DNA from: a virus
Reading direction: 5' to 3' (one strand)
DNA length: 34,505 nucleotides
Virus record (IMG/VR): IMGVR_UViG_3300021960_000266
Location: 1-34,505 of that record
This document shows, piece by piece, positions 33,979-34,505 of the stretch (the stretch's first letter is position 1; the number at the start of each line of letters is the position of its first letter). A program made the translations under genes and the position numbers. The notes beneath the pieces are model-generated. The model did not search any database. It had not been told where the DNA came from and saw only the letters and a list, made by a program, of their open reading frames with translations.

Positions 33979-34275
33979 ATGAATGAACAACTAACAAAAC
34001 AATTTGAAACATTTGCTGACATGATGAAGACAGCAATGCCACAAGTAAAAGCCAACAAGAATGGCTATGAAATCCGTACAAAGGTGCTAGAGATGGCACA
34101 AGGTAATGTATGGAATGACTATCATGCAAAGTTTGCAGGATGGGAACAAACCGTAAAACGTGATCAAGAAACTGGTGAAGTCGTTATGAACGTGAGTATG
34201 CCAGAAGTACCTGGAGCAGATGCAGTATTAGAAGCAGCTGATAAGTTTTATGCGTTTGTAAGTGGTAAGAAGTAA
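33979..34275 (+). CDS. Conserved hypothetical protein, 98 aa
   Basis: MNEQLTKQFETFADMMKTAMPQVKANKNGYEIRTKVLEMAQGNVWNDYHAKFAGWE is followed by VKRDQETGEVV and MPEVPGADAVLEAADKFYAFV. I recall very similar proteins in marine T4-like phages; function is unknown. It is helical and soluble. It has its own strong promoter and SD (TAGGAG), with a hairpin downstream at 34317-34346, so it is probably an abundant early protein. Confidence 0.8.
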   Translation: MNEQLTKQFETFADMMKTAMPQVKANKNGYEIRTKVLEMAQGNVWNDYHAKFAGWEQTVKRDQETGEVVMNVSMPEVPGADAVLEAADKFYAFVSGKK

Positions 34276-34316
34276 AGATTATTAGGACATAGTCCCGAAA
34301 TACATTTAAACTAGCA

Positions 34317-34346
34317 GCCCCTGCGTTAGAAATAGCGTGGGGGTTA
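34317..34346 (+). terminator. Terminator-like hairpin between convergent genes
   Basis: CCCCTGCG/CGTGGGGG gives an 8-bp stem (two G-T) with a 14-nt loop, followed only by TTAATCTTT. It is a weak terminator by sequence, but correctly placed between convergent genes. Confidence 0.55.
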
Positions 34347-34350
34347 ATCT

Positions 34351-34505
34351 TTAGAAGCCTTGTTCAAGATTATTCAAATGCGATTGCTTATTTTTCTCGT
34401 GTAGAATGCCTTCACTAAACACACCAATAAACTGTGTGCCTGCTGATCCTTTGACTTGGAACTCAATGTCTGTGCATTCATCATACACAAACGGCACCTG
34501 TCTGT
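34351..34505 (-). CDS. C-terminal part of an unidentified protein (runs off the window)
   Basis: The last ~50 codons read RQVPFVYDECTDIEFQVKGSAG, then TQFIGVFSEGILHEKNKQSHLNNLEQGF, stop TAA at 34351-34353. Beta-rich, with no recognised family. The other two minus-strand frames are broken by stops. Confidence 0.6.
   Translation of the reverse strand, partial: RQVPFVYDECTDIEFQVKGSAGTQFIGVFSEGILHEKNKQSHLNNLEQGF

Noticed and set aside
1-34505. tRNA genes, CRISPR arrays, insertion sequences, integrase or attachment sites
   Set aside because: I looked for clover-leaf sequences, regularly spaced repeats, transposase motifs and tyrosine or serine recombinase motifs and saw none. The only tRNA-like structure is the tmRNA.

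Overview
This window is part of the genome of a tailed marine phage of the T4-like (contractile-tail) type that probably infects an alphaproteobacterium. The phage assignment rests on tail-fibre, tailspike and PAAR-tip proteins, class Ia ribonucleotide reductase with glutaredoxin, T4-late-type promoters (TATAAATA and variants) and tightly overlapping genes. The host inference rests on three things: a circularly permuted, two-piece tmRNA gene of the alphaproteobacterial kind, a cluster of DUF1127-like small proteins (a family typical of alphaproteobacteria), and AT-rich DNA. A SAR11- or SAR116-like host would fit, but this is inference.

Layout. 1-5.9 kb (minus): partial SGNH-like protein, ribosomal protein bS21, a conserved unknown, a 622-aa coiled-coil membrane protein, a secreted SleB-type cell-wall hydrolase, a small basic protein behind an unusual promoter/hairpin, a thermonuclease-like nuclease, an outer-membrane porin-like protein in its own transcription unit, and three small genes including a 52-aa membrane protein. 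5.97-9.45 kb (minus): a tightly coupled five-gene metabolic operon (BMP-family periplasmic binding protein, 2-oxoglutarate/Fe(II) oxygenase, HAD phosphatase, class I fructose-bisphosphate aldolase, phosphoribosyltransferase). 9.5-9.8 kb (minus): permuted tmRNA. 9.85-10.7 kb (plus): radical SAM enzyme.

10.7-12.2 kb (minus): small genes including a histone-H1-like peptide and a 5'(3')-deoxyribonucleotidase. 12.2-22.2 kb (minus): nrdA, then nrdB, glutaredoxin, a 29-aa basic peptide, sulfotransferase, Sm-like protein, PAAR protein and two large tail-fibre proteins; from nrdB on these lie in one almost unbroken coupled chain. 22.3-25.8 kb (minus): unknown, pectate-lyase-fold tailspike, SGNH-like protein, PD-(D/E)XK nuclease. 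25.8-30.9 kb (minus): conserved T4-like genes, including a likely -1 frameshift pair, two paralogous very basic Cys-containing proteins, a tail-anchored coiled-coil protein (holin candidate), a highly expressed-looking 83-aa protein and a nucleotidyltransferase. 30.9-31.7 kb (plus): class 3 lipase. 31.8-32.8 kb (minus): PiT-type phosphate transporter. 33-34.3 kb (plus): DUF1127-like cluster and a conserved unknown. 34.35 kb to the end: the C-terminus of another minus-strand gene.

Two promoter classes are visible. One is sigma70-like (TTGACA, 15-17 bp spacer, TATAAT-like), in front of nucleotide-metabolism and other probably early or middle genes and the tmRNA. The other is the T4-late-like [T/G/C]NTAAATA box. 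Several boxes sit so close to the start codon that leaderless mRNAs are predicted. The gene set suggests a phage that remodels host translation (tmRNA, bS21), nucleotide supply (NrdAB, Grx, deoxyribonucleotidase), central carbon (aldolase), and uptake and envelope (porin, BMP protein, PiT, lipase).
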